Positions 25,862 to 35,048 of a stretch of 64,000 bases of DNA are shown here, piece by piece. Each line of letters begins with the position of its first letter. The first letter of the stretch is position 1. The stretch lies in NCBI GenBank assembly GCA_011390275.1, contig JAABST010000005.1:62001-126000 (forward strand). Direction: 5' to 3'. The notes beneath the pieces are model-generated. The model searched no databases and was not told the origin of the DNA. It worked only from the letters and a program-made list of their open reading frames with translations. The stretch comes from Geitlerinema sp. S16 (GTDB lineage Bacteria; Cyanobacteriota; Cyanobacteriia; Cyanobacteriales; Geitlerinemataceae). The translations under genes were made by a program, and so were the position numbers.

Positions 25862-27001
25862 GTGGTTTCAGTGTTGGGAGAATCGTCGATCGCGATCTGC
25901 AACGAACCGACGATCGTCCATGCCTGGTGCGATCGCGTGCGTGGAACTGCGCCCCGATTCGTCTGTGTCGCGGGGTTTACGGCAACGGCGGCGATCGATC
26001 AGATTTCCGCTGCGGGTCTGACGCCCCACGATCGGCTATTCACCGCCAATGCAGACCTCGATTTTCTCGTCAGTGGCGACACGCGCGATCCCCTTTACCC
26101 CCTGCCTCCCCTCGTCGCCGGTGCATCTCCGGTGCTAATTTCCCGCGCGATCGCCACCGAACTCGGCTGGCCAATCCACGCGATCAATGCCGGACTGCCC
26201 TACGCCCTCAGCCAACCGGCGATCGACCTACAGAGTCCCCCAGCGCGATGCGTGTCGAGTGGCCGCAGCCTCGATCGCGCCGTCGTCGAACGGTTATTTG
26301 AGCGCGGTTTGGAGCTGGGGCGGGCGTGGAGTGAGTCGGGTGAGGCAGCGCATTGGCTGGCGATCGGGGAATGTGTCGTGGGGGGAACGACGACGGCGCT
26401 CGGGGTATTGACGGCGATCGGGATTGAGGCCAGCGGGTTGATGAGTAGCAGTTTGGTGCAGTGCGATCGCGGCTTGAAGGATCGGGTCGTGCGATCGGGG
26501 CTAGAGGCGTTGGCGCGGCGGGGTTGCGGGTTACCGCTGGAGCCGATCGCGGCGATCGCGGCGGTGGGCGATCCGATGCAGCCGGTGGCAGCCGGTATGG
26601 TGCTGGGTGCGATCGAAGCCGATGTGCCGGTGCTGCTGGCCGGGGGGACGCAAATGTTAGCGGTGTGGGAGTTGGCGCGACGGTTCGCGCGGGTGGGTGG
26701 ATTTACGTGGCGAGCCGATCGGGTCGTGGTGGGAACGACGCGCTGGGTGATTGAAGATGCGGCAGCCGGGGCGGTGAAGCTAGCGCGATCGCTGGGTGCG
26801 CCGCTGTTGGCGTCGCGGCTGGATTTATCGGGGTCGCGTCATGGGACGTTGCGGGTGTATGAGCAGGGCTATGTGAAAGAGGGCGTCGGGGCGGGCGGTG
26901 CGGCGATCGGGGCGGCATTGCATCGGGGCTGGGATTCGGCGCGGATGGTACGCGCGATCGATCTATTAGCCGATCAGTTAGCCAATCCGTGGGATTTATA
27001 G
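25862..27001 (+). CDS. CobT-like nicotinate-nucleotide phosphoribosyltransferase family (UPF0284)
   Basis: A 379-aa member of the TIGR00303/UPF0284 family, distant relatives of CobT (nicotinate-nucleotide:dimethylbenzimidazole phosphoribosyltransferase) in lower-ligand attachment of cobamides. The signature ECVVGGTTTALGVL and the segment DRLFTANADLDFLVSGDTRDPLYPLPPL are characteristic. The activity of the family is not firmly shown. The frame opens with GTG at 25862; a second GTG nine bases on is equally possible. Its last six bases overlap, tail to tail, with the EAL-containing ORF on the other strand. Confidence 0.85.
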   Translation: MVSVLGESSIAICNEPTIVHAWCDRVRGTAPRFVCVAGFTATAAIDQISAAGLTPHDRLFTANADLDFLVSGDTRDPLYPLPPLVAGASPVLISRAIATELGWPIHAINAGLPYALSQPAIDLQSPPARCVSSGRSLDRAVVERLFERGLELGRAWSESGEAAHWLAIGECVVGGTTTALGVLTAIGIEASGLMSSSLVQCDRGLKDRVVRSGLEALARRGCGLPLEPIAAIAAVGDPMQPVAAGMVLGAIEADVPVLLAGGTQMLAVWELARRFARVGGFTWRADRVVVGTTRWVIEDAAAGAVKLARSLGAPLLASRLDLSGSRHGTLRVYEQGYVKEGVGAGGAAIGAALHRGWDSARMVRAIDLLADQLANPWDL

Positions 27002-28246
27002 GTCGAGAAATAACCGTGTGATTTCCCCAGCTTCGATCGGCCTGCTATACAAATAGCCCTGGGCTTCATGACAATGTTTCGATCGTAGAAATTCAGCCTG
27101 TTGATTTGTTTCCACTCCCTCAGCAATGATGCGTATATCGAGCGCCTGACCGAGTGCAAGAATGGCACTACAAATCGCCATGTCGTTTACATCTTCTGGA
27201 ATATCTTTCACGAAAGCACGATCAATTTTCAGCTTGTCGATCGGTAACTGTTTCAAATAGCTGAGAGATGAATAACCCGTGCCAAAATCATCCACTGAAA
27301 TATGAATACCAATGTGTCGCAACTGTTCGAGCTGTTCAATATTGCTCTCCGCGCGACCCATCAAGGTTCCCTCTGTGACTTCTAGCTCTAAATGTTGAGG
27401 CGATAAACCACTTGTTTCAAGTGCAGCTTGTACAACTCGAACAAAATCTGGATCTTGTAATTGTGCCGCTGAAATATTAACGGCCATACGGCCAATATTC
27501 ACCCCATTATCGAGCCAGGATTTTGTCTGGACACAGGCTTTTTTCAAAACATAGATGCCGATTTCTTTGATTAAGCCACTTTGCTCGGCGATCGGAATAA
27601 ACTTAACCGGTGAAATACTTCCCTTTTCGGGATGTTGCCACCGCAGCAAGGCTTCGCAGCCAACCCAATTCAAAGACTGTAAATCAATTTGAGGTTGATA
27701 CACCAATCTCAATTCATCACGATTAAGCGCCTCACGCAAGGCATTGGCTAACCACATATATTCAAAGGCAGCCGTCGTCATTTCCGCCGTATAAAACCGG
27801 TACGTGTTGCGGCCTTCCTCTTTGGCGCGATACATGGCGGTATCGGCATTGCGTAGCAAAACCGCCACATCCAAACCATTGTCTGGAAACAGGCTAACGC
27901 CGATACTGGCAGTGATGTGAACCGGGTAGGTTTCTCCGATGAGTTTAAACGATGTTTCTAGCGCTTCCATCAAGCGAGCAATGGCAAAACTGACCTGTGA
28001 AACAGACTCAACATCAACCAAAATAGCAACAAACTCATCACCACTAATTCGAGCCAAACTATCATTGGCGGGCAAAATCTGACGCCAACGTAAAGCCACT
28101 TGCTGCAAAATAGAGTCGCCGCTCGAATGCCCTAGACTATCGTTGATGCGCTTGAAATGGTCGAGATCGATAAACACGATCGCCACTTTGGTACGCTGTC
28201 GGCTAGCGTGCTGAAGACTCTGCTCCAAGCGGATATGGAGCATCAA
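26996..28246 (-). CDS. GGDEF-EAL domain protein, 3' part of a split gene
   Basis: A 416-codon reading frame with a GGDEF domain (active-site box S-G-D-E-F at residues 68-72, no RxxD inhibitory site) and a complete EAL phosphodiesterase domain (EALLRW at 198-203, DDFGTGYSS, KIDRAFV). It would make or break cyclic di-GMP. The only starts are TTG at 28246 and ATG at 28243, which cut off the DTLTGLPNR signature encoded just upstream. The 50 codons before are in frame and lead to a single stop at 28397-28399, beyond which the same frame encodes a PAS membrane sensor. So this is the C-terminal half of one gene broken by a nonsense codon. Confidence 0.85.
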   Translation of the reverse strand: MMLHIRLEQSLQHASRQRTKVAIVFIDLDHFKRINDSLGHSSGDSILQQVALRWRQILPANDSLARISGDEFVAILVDVESVSQVSFAIARLMEALETSFKLIGETYPVHITASIGVSLFPDNGLDVAVLLRNADTAMYRAKEEGRNTYRFYTAEMTTAAFEYMWLANALREALNRDELRLVYQPQIDLQSLNWVGCEALLRWQHPEKGSISPVKFIPIAEQSGLIKEIGIYVLKKACVQTKSWLDNGVNIGRMAVNISAAQLQDPDFVRVVQAALETSGLSPQHLELEVTEGTLMGRAESNIEQLEQLRHIGIHISVDDFGTGYSSLSYLKQLPIDKLKIDRAFVKDIPEDVNDMAICSAILALGQALDIRIIAEGVETNQQAEFLRSKHCHEAQGYLYSRPIEAGEITRLFLDL

Positions 28247-28396
28247 CCGATTGGGTAAACCGGTTAGGGTGTCATGGTGCGCTAGATGGTAGAGATGATC
28301 CTCTGATTTTTGTAAGGCTAGCAGGCTTTTAGAAAGCTCTTCGGTACGTTCTTCGACTTGTTCTTCAAGATTTTCGCTGTAGCTCTTCAGGGCTTG

Positions 28397-29686
28397 TTAT
28401 GCTTGTTTTAAAGCGGTGATATCGCGTAAAAAGACGGTGAATAGCGTTTCACCCTGTATTTCTTGGGATGAGACGGACGACATCGCAGGAAACTCGCTGC
28501 CATTCCGACGAAGCCCAAAAATTTCGCGGCGTTCATCCTTCAGCAGAGAGGAGTATTGCGATCGGTGAAATGTCTCAACGTGTTGATCATGAACACCATG
28601 AAATCGCTCGGGAATTAGCAGATTGATCGGCTGGCCGATCACCTCCTGAACGCGATAGCCGAATAGGTTTTCTGCTCCTCGATTGAACAAAATGATGCAT
28701 TGATTTTGATCTGTAGTGATAATGGCATCATTGGCATTATTTAAAATGCCTGAAAGTCTCTGCTGTGAGGCTTCGAGTCGCTGGCGTGTTTTAATTTCAA
28801 TCGCATTTAAAGTATTGAGTTTATGTGCTTTCCAGGTAATAAGCGTAGAGAGGAGGATCAAACTAAGCGTAGTGGTAACAGCGCTGCTGGCCTGAACCCC
28901 GTAGTAATTTCGGATCTGAGCGGTTTCGGCGAATAATCCGATCAATAGCTGCGCCACGATCACGATCGGCAGTAGCTGACGCAGCATTACACTTCCGAGC
29001 TTTGAATCCCATAACAGGGCTAGCCAGCCCCGGTTGGGAAATAGGCAAAGCACGCCCACACTCAGAGCGATCGCTCCCAGCGCAGTATGGATCGCCATAC
29101 CCGTCTTGCTACCAGCGCCGTATAGCACCGTCGTTTCATAGAGGTAGCCGACGAGAGCCACAAACCCAACGTGGGCGGCCAGCAATACGAAAACTTGGCT
29201 AGCAACACCACATCGCGATGAGTGTACCCAGATCAGCGCGATCCCCAAAAGCAAAAAGGTCGCAGCGGTGTTGGGAGCCATACGTCCGGGTGCGGCCACG
29301 CTGCCTGCTGGTTCTGGCTGAAGCACAAGCCACTGATCAACACCAAGCTCGATGCCTAAACTGTATTCGGCTAGCGTGAGAGCGCTAATCCAGATCATCA
29401 GTCCTGCCGCCACAAAACCGAGAAACCGATAGCCCCGTCGCCATTGTTTGACGTGGCAAAGACATGTTTTTTGAGCGAGTGCTAATGAGATACCGCCGAG
29501 CATCAGACATAGGGCGGTATTCACCTTCATGGTGGGTAATCCAGGCAAGAGACCCTTGAGGACATCGATCCCAAGGAGCCAACCACCCACAATGACGCAG
29601 ACACCGAGTCCTAATAAGCTACTGCTAATCAACCAAACGAGTATTTGACAGCGATGATCAAAACGGTTCGGGGATTCTCTAATCAT
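28397..29686 (-). CDS. Membrane PAS sensor, 5' part of a split GGDEF-EAL gene
   Basis: A 429-aa product with about eight hydrophobic segments in the first 290 residues (a MASE-like membrane sensory region), a short coiled linker, and a PAS domain at about 310-429 (ILNNANDAIITTDQNQCIILFNRGAENLFGY, then the PAC end TVFLRDITALKQA). It ends at TAA 28399-28397. The frame continues without shift into QALKSYSENLEEQVEERTEEL and the GGDEF-EAL domains. A Gln or Glu codon changed to TAA by one base explains the break. Without readthrough the product is a sensor with no output domain. Confidence 0.82.
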   Translation of the reverse strand: MIRESPNRFDHRCQILVWLISSSLLGLGVCVIVGGWLLGIDVLKGLLPGLPTMKVNTALCLMLGGISLALAQKTCLCHVKQWRRGYRFLGFVAAGLMIWISALTLAEYSLGIELGVDQWLVLQPEPAGSVAAPGRMAPNTAATFLLLGIALIWVHSSRCGVASQVFVLLAAHVGFVALVGYLYETTVLYGAGSKTGMAIHTALGAIALSVGVLCLFPNRGWLALLWDSKLGSVMLRQLLPIVIVAQLLIGLFAETAQIRNYYGVQASSAVTTTLSLILLSTLITWKAHKLNTLNAIEIKTRQRLEASQQRLSGILNNANDAIITTDQNQCIILFNRGAENLFGYRVQEVIGQPINLLIPERFHGVHDQHVETFHRSQYSSLLKDERREIFGLRRNGSEFPAMSSVSSQEIQGETLFTVFLRDITALKQA

Positions 29687-30749
29687 AAATAGAATTCGTA
29701 AGGTCGAAAAGAGATGAAAGCGGTCTTTTTCGATACAGAAACTAGAAACAGAGGGAACATAGCAAAAATGCTAGAGAAACGATCAAATTGTTCAGTATGC
29801 TTTCGGATGCATTCTCTAAAATCTACAAATAAAATTGACTTGTGAGCTTTAATTCATAAATTTAATGAGAGAGCAGTGTTATGTATGCTTTCGTCCTCAG
29901 TACCGGGACAAAAAATCATTAGGGAAAGCTGTAACCCTTACAGAGCAGTGATTTTAGCTTTCTCGAATTTGCGAGAGGGTTGAGATCGACACAGCCTTTA
30001 TCTAAAGGAACTTTCAGCCTCTGACTCACAACTTTCGTCTCGGTACTGAAGCTTTCGCCTATCTGGATGATGTGTATTGCTAAAAAAATCATTTTCCAGA
30101 GAATTAATCTAGTATTTCAGGCCTATTTATCGTATTGCTTGCGTAACGTATTGAAGTTTCTAACGTGCCGATCTTTTTGAAGATTTTAGGGAGTTATAGC
30201 GTTATTTCATGACGGTTAAGTCTAGTAACTAGACCACCCTAGCGCCTGAAGACATGAACGTCCGCGATCGAAATTACACAAGATAATCACAAAATACATT
30301 AGGACGAACGAGATACTCACGATCGTTCTGCATCGCTCCACGCATCGCCTCACTCATCGCCCCAAAATCAGACAAGTATCCGGCTCAATTTGACCCTTTT
30401 AGCTTAAAAAAGTTGGCCGAAAAGCTGCGCGATCGGTCGCCTGAAATTGCCGCATGAGTTGATCGATCATGGCGGTTTGCACGAGTCTTAACCGAATCTT
30501 GAAGTTCTATATCGTCAAGCAATTCAGCGATTGATCATACTAGTATAAATACAGAGCTAAGGCATCATGCCTCAGCTTCTTTGACATCGACTGACATCGA
30601 CAACAGCCGGTCTATTCTATTATCCAGCTCGATGCTCCAATGGCGAACTCAAAGCGAGAGTCGTCTAAATGCTGGCCGTGTATATCCTGAGCCTGGAAAT
30701 ACAAATTTGGGTGCGCCATCGTGTTCGCCTTTAAATAAAGTGATTGAGT
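29687..30749. other. Gene-free region with one MITE
   Basis: About 1060 bp between divergent genes, A+T-richer than the surroundings. It contains the 155-bp MITE at 29896-30050. The remainder, especially 30051-30749, shows no acceptable ORF, tRNA or clear repeat. A plus-strand frame at 30581-30880 was rejected because it overlaps the start of the haemagglutinin gene and has no features. Confidence 0.5.
29896..30050. mobile_element. MITE, 155 bp, 9-bp target duplication (same ends as 41257-41506)
   Basis: Left end CTCAGTACCGGGACAAAAAA; the reverse complement of the right end is TTCAGTACCGAGACGAAAG. The flanks are GCTTTCGTC (29887-29895) and GCTTTCGCC (30051-30059), a 9-bp duplication with one difference. 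The interior differs from that of the element at 41257, so the two share only their ends. Confidence 0.75.
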
Positions 30750-33700
30750 ATGGTCGGACTGGGAACGTTGAGAGGTACGATCGCGTCGCTGTTAGCGCTA
30801 CCGATCGCTGTACCCGTTTGCGCCCAAATCGTCCCAGACCGCACATTACCGACGCCGTCACGCGTGACCCTCGACGGTAATACCTTTGAGATCACGAACG
30901 GGACGATCGCCGGGTCGAACCTGTTCCATAGCTTCAGTCAGTTCGATCTACCCACGAATGCGATCGCCGAGTTTGTCCAGACCGCCGCGATCGACAACAT
31001 CATCGCCCGCATCACTGGCGATCGCGGTACGACGATCGATGGTCTCCTCCGCGCGAACGGTGCGGCGAATCTCTACCTCCTCAGTCCCGGCGGGCTGACC
31101 TTTGGGGAACATGCGCGACTGGATCTGGGAGGATCGTTTATTGGCAGTACAGCGACGGGCTTGCTGTTTGCAGATGGTGGGGTTTTTAGTGCGGTGAGTC
31201 CGGCGGCGACGGATGCGGTTTTGAGTGTGACGACGCCGCTCGGTTTGCAGTTGGGCAGCGAGATAGACCGTGCGGGGATTGCGCCGATTCGGATCGCGGG
31301 TAGTGAGCTAATCGCGCCCGACCGCTTGGTGTTGGGCGGTGGCGCGATCGCGTTAAATCAAGCCGCGATCGTCCAAGGGGGCGGGGTGGAAATTGTCGGG
31401 ACAAGCCTCGATGTTCTCGGCGGCAGTCGGATACAGTCGATCGCCAATGATTCACTTGATACACCGTTGACAGGTAGCGAAATCCGTCTGGATCTGAGCG
31501 ATCGCGTGACGATCGCGGGCTTCACTGCTGACGGCCAATACAGCGGTATTTTTTCCCAAACCACCGGCAGAGCTACGGGCGGCGATATTGTGACGATCGC
31601 ACCGGAGGTCAATCTGAGCGATCGCGGGTTTATCGCAGCGCAAACCACCGGACTCGGCAACGGTGGCGCGATTCACCTCGATGTCGATCGCCTGACTCTC
31701 AGCAATGGCGGGCAAATTTTGAGCGAAGCCCGATCGATCGGTGATGCCGGAGCGATCGCCATTCGCGCCCGTGATGCCGTGACGATCAACGGACGCAGCG
31801 ATCGGTTTCGCGTCTCGCCCTTTAGCGATTTACCCAGCGCCTACGACCTCACCGGCCTCGAATTCACCACCGACCCCGACCCCAATATTGAAGCCGCCGA
31901 CACCATCCCTCACCTCAGCCTCGCCCGCACCGCCACCGATATCCGCAGCGGCGACACCGTCCTCGCCACCGCCCAAGATGCCGTTTTCGACTACTACATT
32001 TTTGCAACAGACACCCCCAACAGCCGCGCCATCTTCGATATTGACTTTGGCGGCAATGGTTTATTTGATGACGGCAGCCCTGGCAGCATGGGAACCGAAA
32101 TCTTTTTGCTCGACTACGATCGCGCCAACCTGATCGACAGCACGGCGGGAGTCTTTAACCCCAGCCTCGGCGCAGCAGGCAGCACCAGCAACTTTGACGC
32201 CTATCTTGATCTGACACTACCCGAGGCGGGAACCTACGTCCTCGGCGTCGGGGAATTCGATAGTGGCGCAGCGAGTGCCACCACCTTTGAACCCGTGATC
32301 GGTGAGCCGGTTCGCCTGGGGGGAACCTACGTATTACAGCTTTCCCTGGAAGCCCCCGGCACACCCAACACCACGTCCCGCGAAGCGATCGCCCCCGGTG
32401 TTTTTAATCCCAATTTTGGTGACAGTAGCGCCATTTTTTCCCTGAATCGCGATTGGGGGATCGGTGGAGATGTGACGATCGAGGCCGCGACGATCGCAAT
32501 TACGAACGGCGGCGAACTGTCGGCGGTGACGTTTGCTGCTGGCGATAGCGGTAACGTTCGATTAACTGCGAGCGATCGCCTCCAAATAAACGACGGTAAC
32601 GCCTTGGTCTCGACCCAAACGCGCGGCGCGGGACGAGCGGGCGATCTCACGCTGGCCGCACCGAATATTGATATCCTCGGAGCCGCACGGCTGGACTCGA
32701 CCACCTTTGGAACCGGGAATGGGGGCGAGATTCAGGTTACGGCAGAGAATACGTTAACGATCGACTCCCTCGGTGGCGAACGCACAGCGACGGGCATTTT
32801 TAATGAGGTCAAGGAGCTGGCGATCGCGGATGGTGGCAACATCACGCTGCGTGCCGAAGCGATCGTGGTGCGATCGGCGAAGCTGTCCGGCACGATGCGC
32901 GGCATTGGTGACTCTGGCGATTTGATCCTCGAAGCGGGGACGAGTCTAACCCTGGAGGCGGGCAGCGATCTCGATGTGGAAGTCAACGGTCAGGCCGTGG
33001 GCAACGGCGGCAATATCATCCTGCGTGCGCCGCTGATTCGGATTGCCGACGCGACGGAAATCGAGACAGAAGTGGACGGCGAGGGGACGGTGGGGCAGGT
33101 CGAAATTGTGGCGAGCGATCGCCTCGACATCGACGGCGGCCAAATTCAGGTCGAAATTGACGAGCGCGGGCGCGGCGTGAGCGGGGCGGTGGTGTTGGTG
33201 GCTCCGGTGGTTTTGATTACGAATGAGGCACTGATCGAAGCCAAACTTGATGACAATGCGATCGGTACGGGCAGCACGATTACGATCGTGGCCGACACCG
33301 TCGAGATTACAAACAGCACTCTCGCACTCGATGCGGACAGCGGTTCGGTGGGCAATAGCGGCGATTTGCGCATTGAAGCCAGAACGATCGCCCTAGACGA
33401 TGGGGCGAGGATTTCCACCAGCACGAACGGGACAGGGAATGCCGGTGTCACCGACCTACGGGCGAGCGAATCGATTCGCATCAGTGGCAGCACGATCGCT
33501 GGAGCCGTCGAAGCCCGCGCGATCGGCAATGGCGGCACGGTACAAATTGCAACGCCCCAACTTCACCTCAGCGACGGATCGACGATTCAGACCCAAACCG
33601 AGGGTGCAGGCTTTGGCGGCACGATCGTGCTTTCCGTCGAAGATCTCAGCCTCACCGACGGAGCGCAGATTTCGGCTTCGACCCTGGGCGATTTTCCAGG

Positions 33701-34661
33701 GGGCAATGTGACCATCAATGCAGCGGGAACGGTCGCGATCGATGGGTTTGCCCCTCAAGCAGGCACCCTGATCGACGGAGCGGAAGGAACCGCCAGCGCG
33801 ATTTTAGCCGATGCGCCAGGAACCGGCGACGCTGGCACACTCACGCTTCAGGCCGATCGCCTACAGCTCTCCAACGGAGCCACAATTCGCGTCGATAGTG
33901 ACATCGCCGGACTCGGCGGCAATATTCAGATTGATGCAGCCGAAATCCAGCTCGACGCCGCGCAACTGACCGCCAATGCCGCCGCAGGCGATCGCGCTAA
34001 TATCACCATCACTAGCACCGATCTACGCCTCGCAAACACCAGTCTGATCGCCACCAACGCCACCAATCGTGCCACCGGTGGCAACATCACCCTCACCACC
34101 GAGACCCTAATCGCCCAGCAAAACAGCGATATCACCGCCAACGCCGAAGACAGCTTCGGCGGTCAGATTACGATCGACGCGATCGGGGTTTTCGGTACAA
34201 CCTTTCGCCCGACGCTCACCCCCCGCAGCGATATCACCGCCACCTCCGCCCTCGGAGCAACCTTTAACGGAACCGTCGCGATCGTCACCCCCGATATTGA
34301 TGCCACCGCTGGCCTTGTCGATTTACCCGAAGACACCGTCGATCCCAGTGCGGAAATCGCTCAAAGTTGTGCGGCCAGTGGCGGCGCATTTACCATGACA
34401 GGGCAAGGCGGCTTACCCGAAACACCGGATACAACCCTCGCCGATCGTTTCTCGGGGTATCCGGTGCGAGGTTTAACCAGGGTCGCGCCCCCCCTAACGT
34501 CTTTGACCCCCGCTGCGACAGAACACGATGACATCATCAAAGACTCCATCCAAGAAGCGTCAGGTTGGTCACAATCACCAGCGGGAGGAGTGGTTTTAAT
34601 CGCAGGTGAAACCGTGAATCCTGTACCGCGATCGACCTGTGGGGGATCAATAGTTGATTGA
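30750..34661 (+). CDS. Filamentous haemagglutinin-type TpsA exoprotein
   Basis: A 1303-aa secreted protein with a signal peptide (MVGLGTLRGTIASLLALPIAVPVCAQ). The two-partner-secretion (FhaB N-terminal) domain covers about residues 25-280, with the hallmark segments NLFHSFSQFDLP and LYLLSPGGLTFG. The body is a repetitive right-handed beta-helix (GNGGNIxLRA, GGTIVLSVEDLSLTDGAQISAST). A bacterial pre-peptidase C-terminal-like module is embedded at about 390-540 (DYYIFATDTPNSRAIFDIDFGG ... GTYVLGVGEF). The C-terminus holds two Cys (SCAASGG and STCGGS). ATG 30750 is preferred to TTG 30744 because it starts the signal peptide. No TpsB transporter is encoded nearby. Confidence 0.87.
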   Translation: MVGLGTLRGTIASLLALPIAVPVCAQIVPDRTLPTPSRVTLDGNTFEITNGTIAGSNLFHSFSQFDLPTNAIAEFVQTAAIDNIIARITGDRGTTIDGLLRANGAANLYLLSPGGLTFGEHARLDLGGSFIGSTATGLLFADGGVFSAVSPAATDAVLSVTTPLGLQLGSEIDRAGIAPIRIAGSELIAPDRLVLGGGAIALNQAAIVQGGGVEIVGTSLDVLGGSRIQSIANDSLDTPLTGSEIRLDLSDRVTIAGFTADGQYSGIFSQTTGRATGGDIVTIAPEVNLSDRGFIAAQTTGLGNGGAIHLDVDRLTLSNGGQILSEARSIGDAGAIAIRARDAVTINGRSDRFRVSPFSDLPSAYDLTGLEFTTDPDPNIEAADTIPHLSLARTATDIRSGDTVLATAQDAVFDYYIFATDTPNSRAIFDIDFGGNGLFDDGSPGSMGTEIFLLDYDRANLIDSTAGVFNPSLGAAGSTSNFDAYLDLTLPEAGTYVLGVGEFDSGAASATTFEPVIGEPVRLGGTYVLQLSLEAPGTPNTTSREAIAPGVFNPNFGDSSAIFSLNRDWGIGGDVTIEAATIAITNGGELSAVTFAAGDSGNVRLTASDRLQINDGNALVSTQTRGAGRAGDLTLAAPNIDILGAARLDSTTFGTGNGGEIQVTAENTLTIDSLGGERTATGIFNEVKELAIADGGNITLRAEAIVVRSAKLSGTMRGIGDSGDLILEAGTSLTLEAGSDLDVEVNGQAVGNGGNIILRAPLIRIADATEIETEVDGEGTVGQVEIVASDRLDIDGGQIQVEIDERGRGVSGAVVLVAPVVLITNEALIEAKLDDNAIGTGSTITIVADTVEITNSTLALDADSGSVGNSGDLRIEARTIALDDGARISTSTNGTGNAGVTDLRASESIRISGSTIAGAVEARAIGNGGTVQIATPQLHLSDGSTIQTQTEGAGFGGTIVLSVEDLSLTDGAQISASTLGDFPGGNVTINAAGTVAIDGFAPQAGTLIDGAEGTASAILADAPGTGDAGTLTLQADRLQLSNGATIRVDSDIAGLGGNIQIDAAEIQLDAAQLTANAAAGDRANITITSTDLRLANTSLIATNATNRATGGNITLTTETLIAQQNSDITANAEDSFGGQITIDAIGVFGTTFRPTLTPRSDITATSALGATFNGTVAIVTPDIDATAGLVDLPEDTVDPSAEIAQSCAASGGAFTMTGQGGLPETPDTTLADRFSGYPVRGLTRVAPPLTSLTPAATEHDDIIKDSIQEASGWSQSPAGGVVLIAGETVNPVPRSTCGGSIVD

Positions 34662-34753
34662 TTTGGCGGCCTGATACGAAATCCGCTTGTGTATAAGCCT
34701 GGATCACCGCTTTGGGTGGACACCGCACTTCGACTCCGCTCAGTGCTCATAGA

Positions 34754-34871
34754 TATAGCAGAAACCGATTGTATTAGGACACTCTCATTCAAGCTAAAAA
34801 CCGCACTTCGACTCCGCTCAGTGCTCTTCAGTTTTTTTTGATACGTCCTAACCAAATCGTTTTTTGCTATA
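34754..34871. mobile_element. IS630-like MITE, 118 bp
   Basis: Terminal inverted repeats: the left reads TATAGCAGAAACCGATT onward to TTAGGAC (34780), and the right in reverse complement TATAGCAAAAAACGATT onward to TTAGGAC. The ends begin with TA, the target dinucleotide of IS630/mariner-type elements. A nested short palindrome based on CTTCGACTCCGCTCAGTGC lies in the interior and recurs at 34731 outside the element. Confidence 0.65.
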
Positions 34872-34941
34872 TTTTTGATTTTTCCCATACAGAACCGGAT
34901 TTCGTCTGACCTCGTATCCGGTACGGAGTCATTCATATCAG

Positions 34942-34972
34942 AGCGCCCAGGTGAATACTTCACCTGGGCGCT
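34942..34972. terminator. Strong hairpin between convergent genes
   Basis: A perfect 14-bp stem (AGCGCCCAGGTGAA/TTCACCTGGGCGCT) with a 3-base loop lies between the haemagglutinin gene and the RTX gene on the other strand. There is no T-run on either side, so it may block RNA decay or act as a bidirectional terminator of an unusual type. Confidence 0.5.
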
Positions 34973-35048
34973 GTTCTCGGTCGTTTGTGACCAACTTCGG
35001 CTTAAGAATCAATCATGCAAATGCACGATCGTCGATCTCTGCTGCGAT

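Larger units (their letters stand above)
34662..35048. other. Gene-free region after the haemagglutinin gene
   Basis: Between convergent genes. It holds a MITE (34754-34871), two copies of the motif GCACTTCGACTCCGCTCAGTGCTC (34729 and 34803) and a perfect 14-bp hairpin at 34942-34972. Confidence 0.6.

Noticed and set aside
30581..30880. 99-codon plus-strand frame before the haemagglutinin gene
   Set aside because: Overlaps the signal peptide coding region of the real gene in another frame and has no features.
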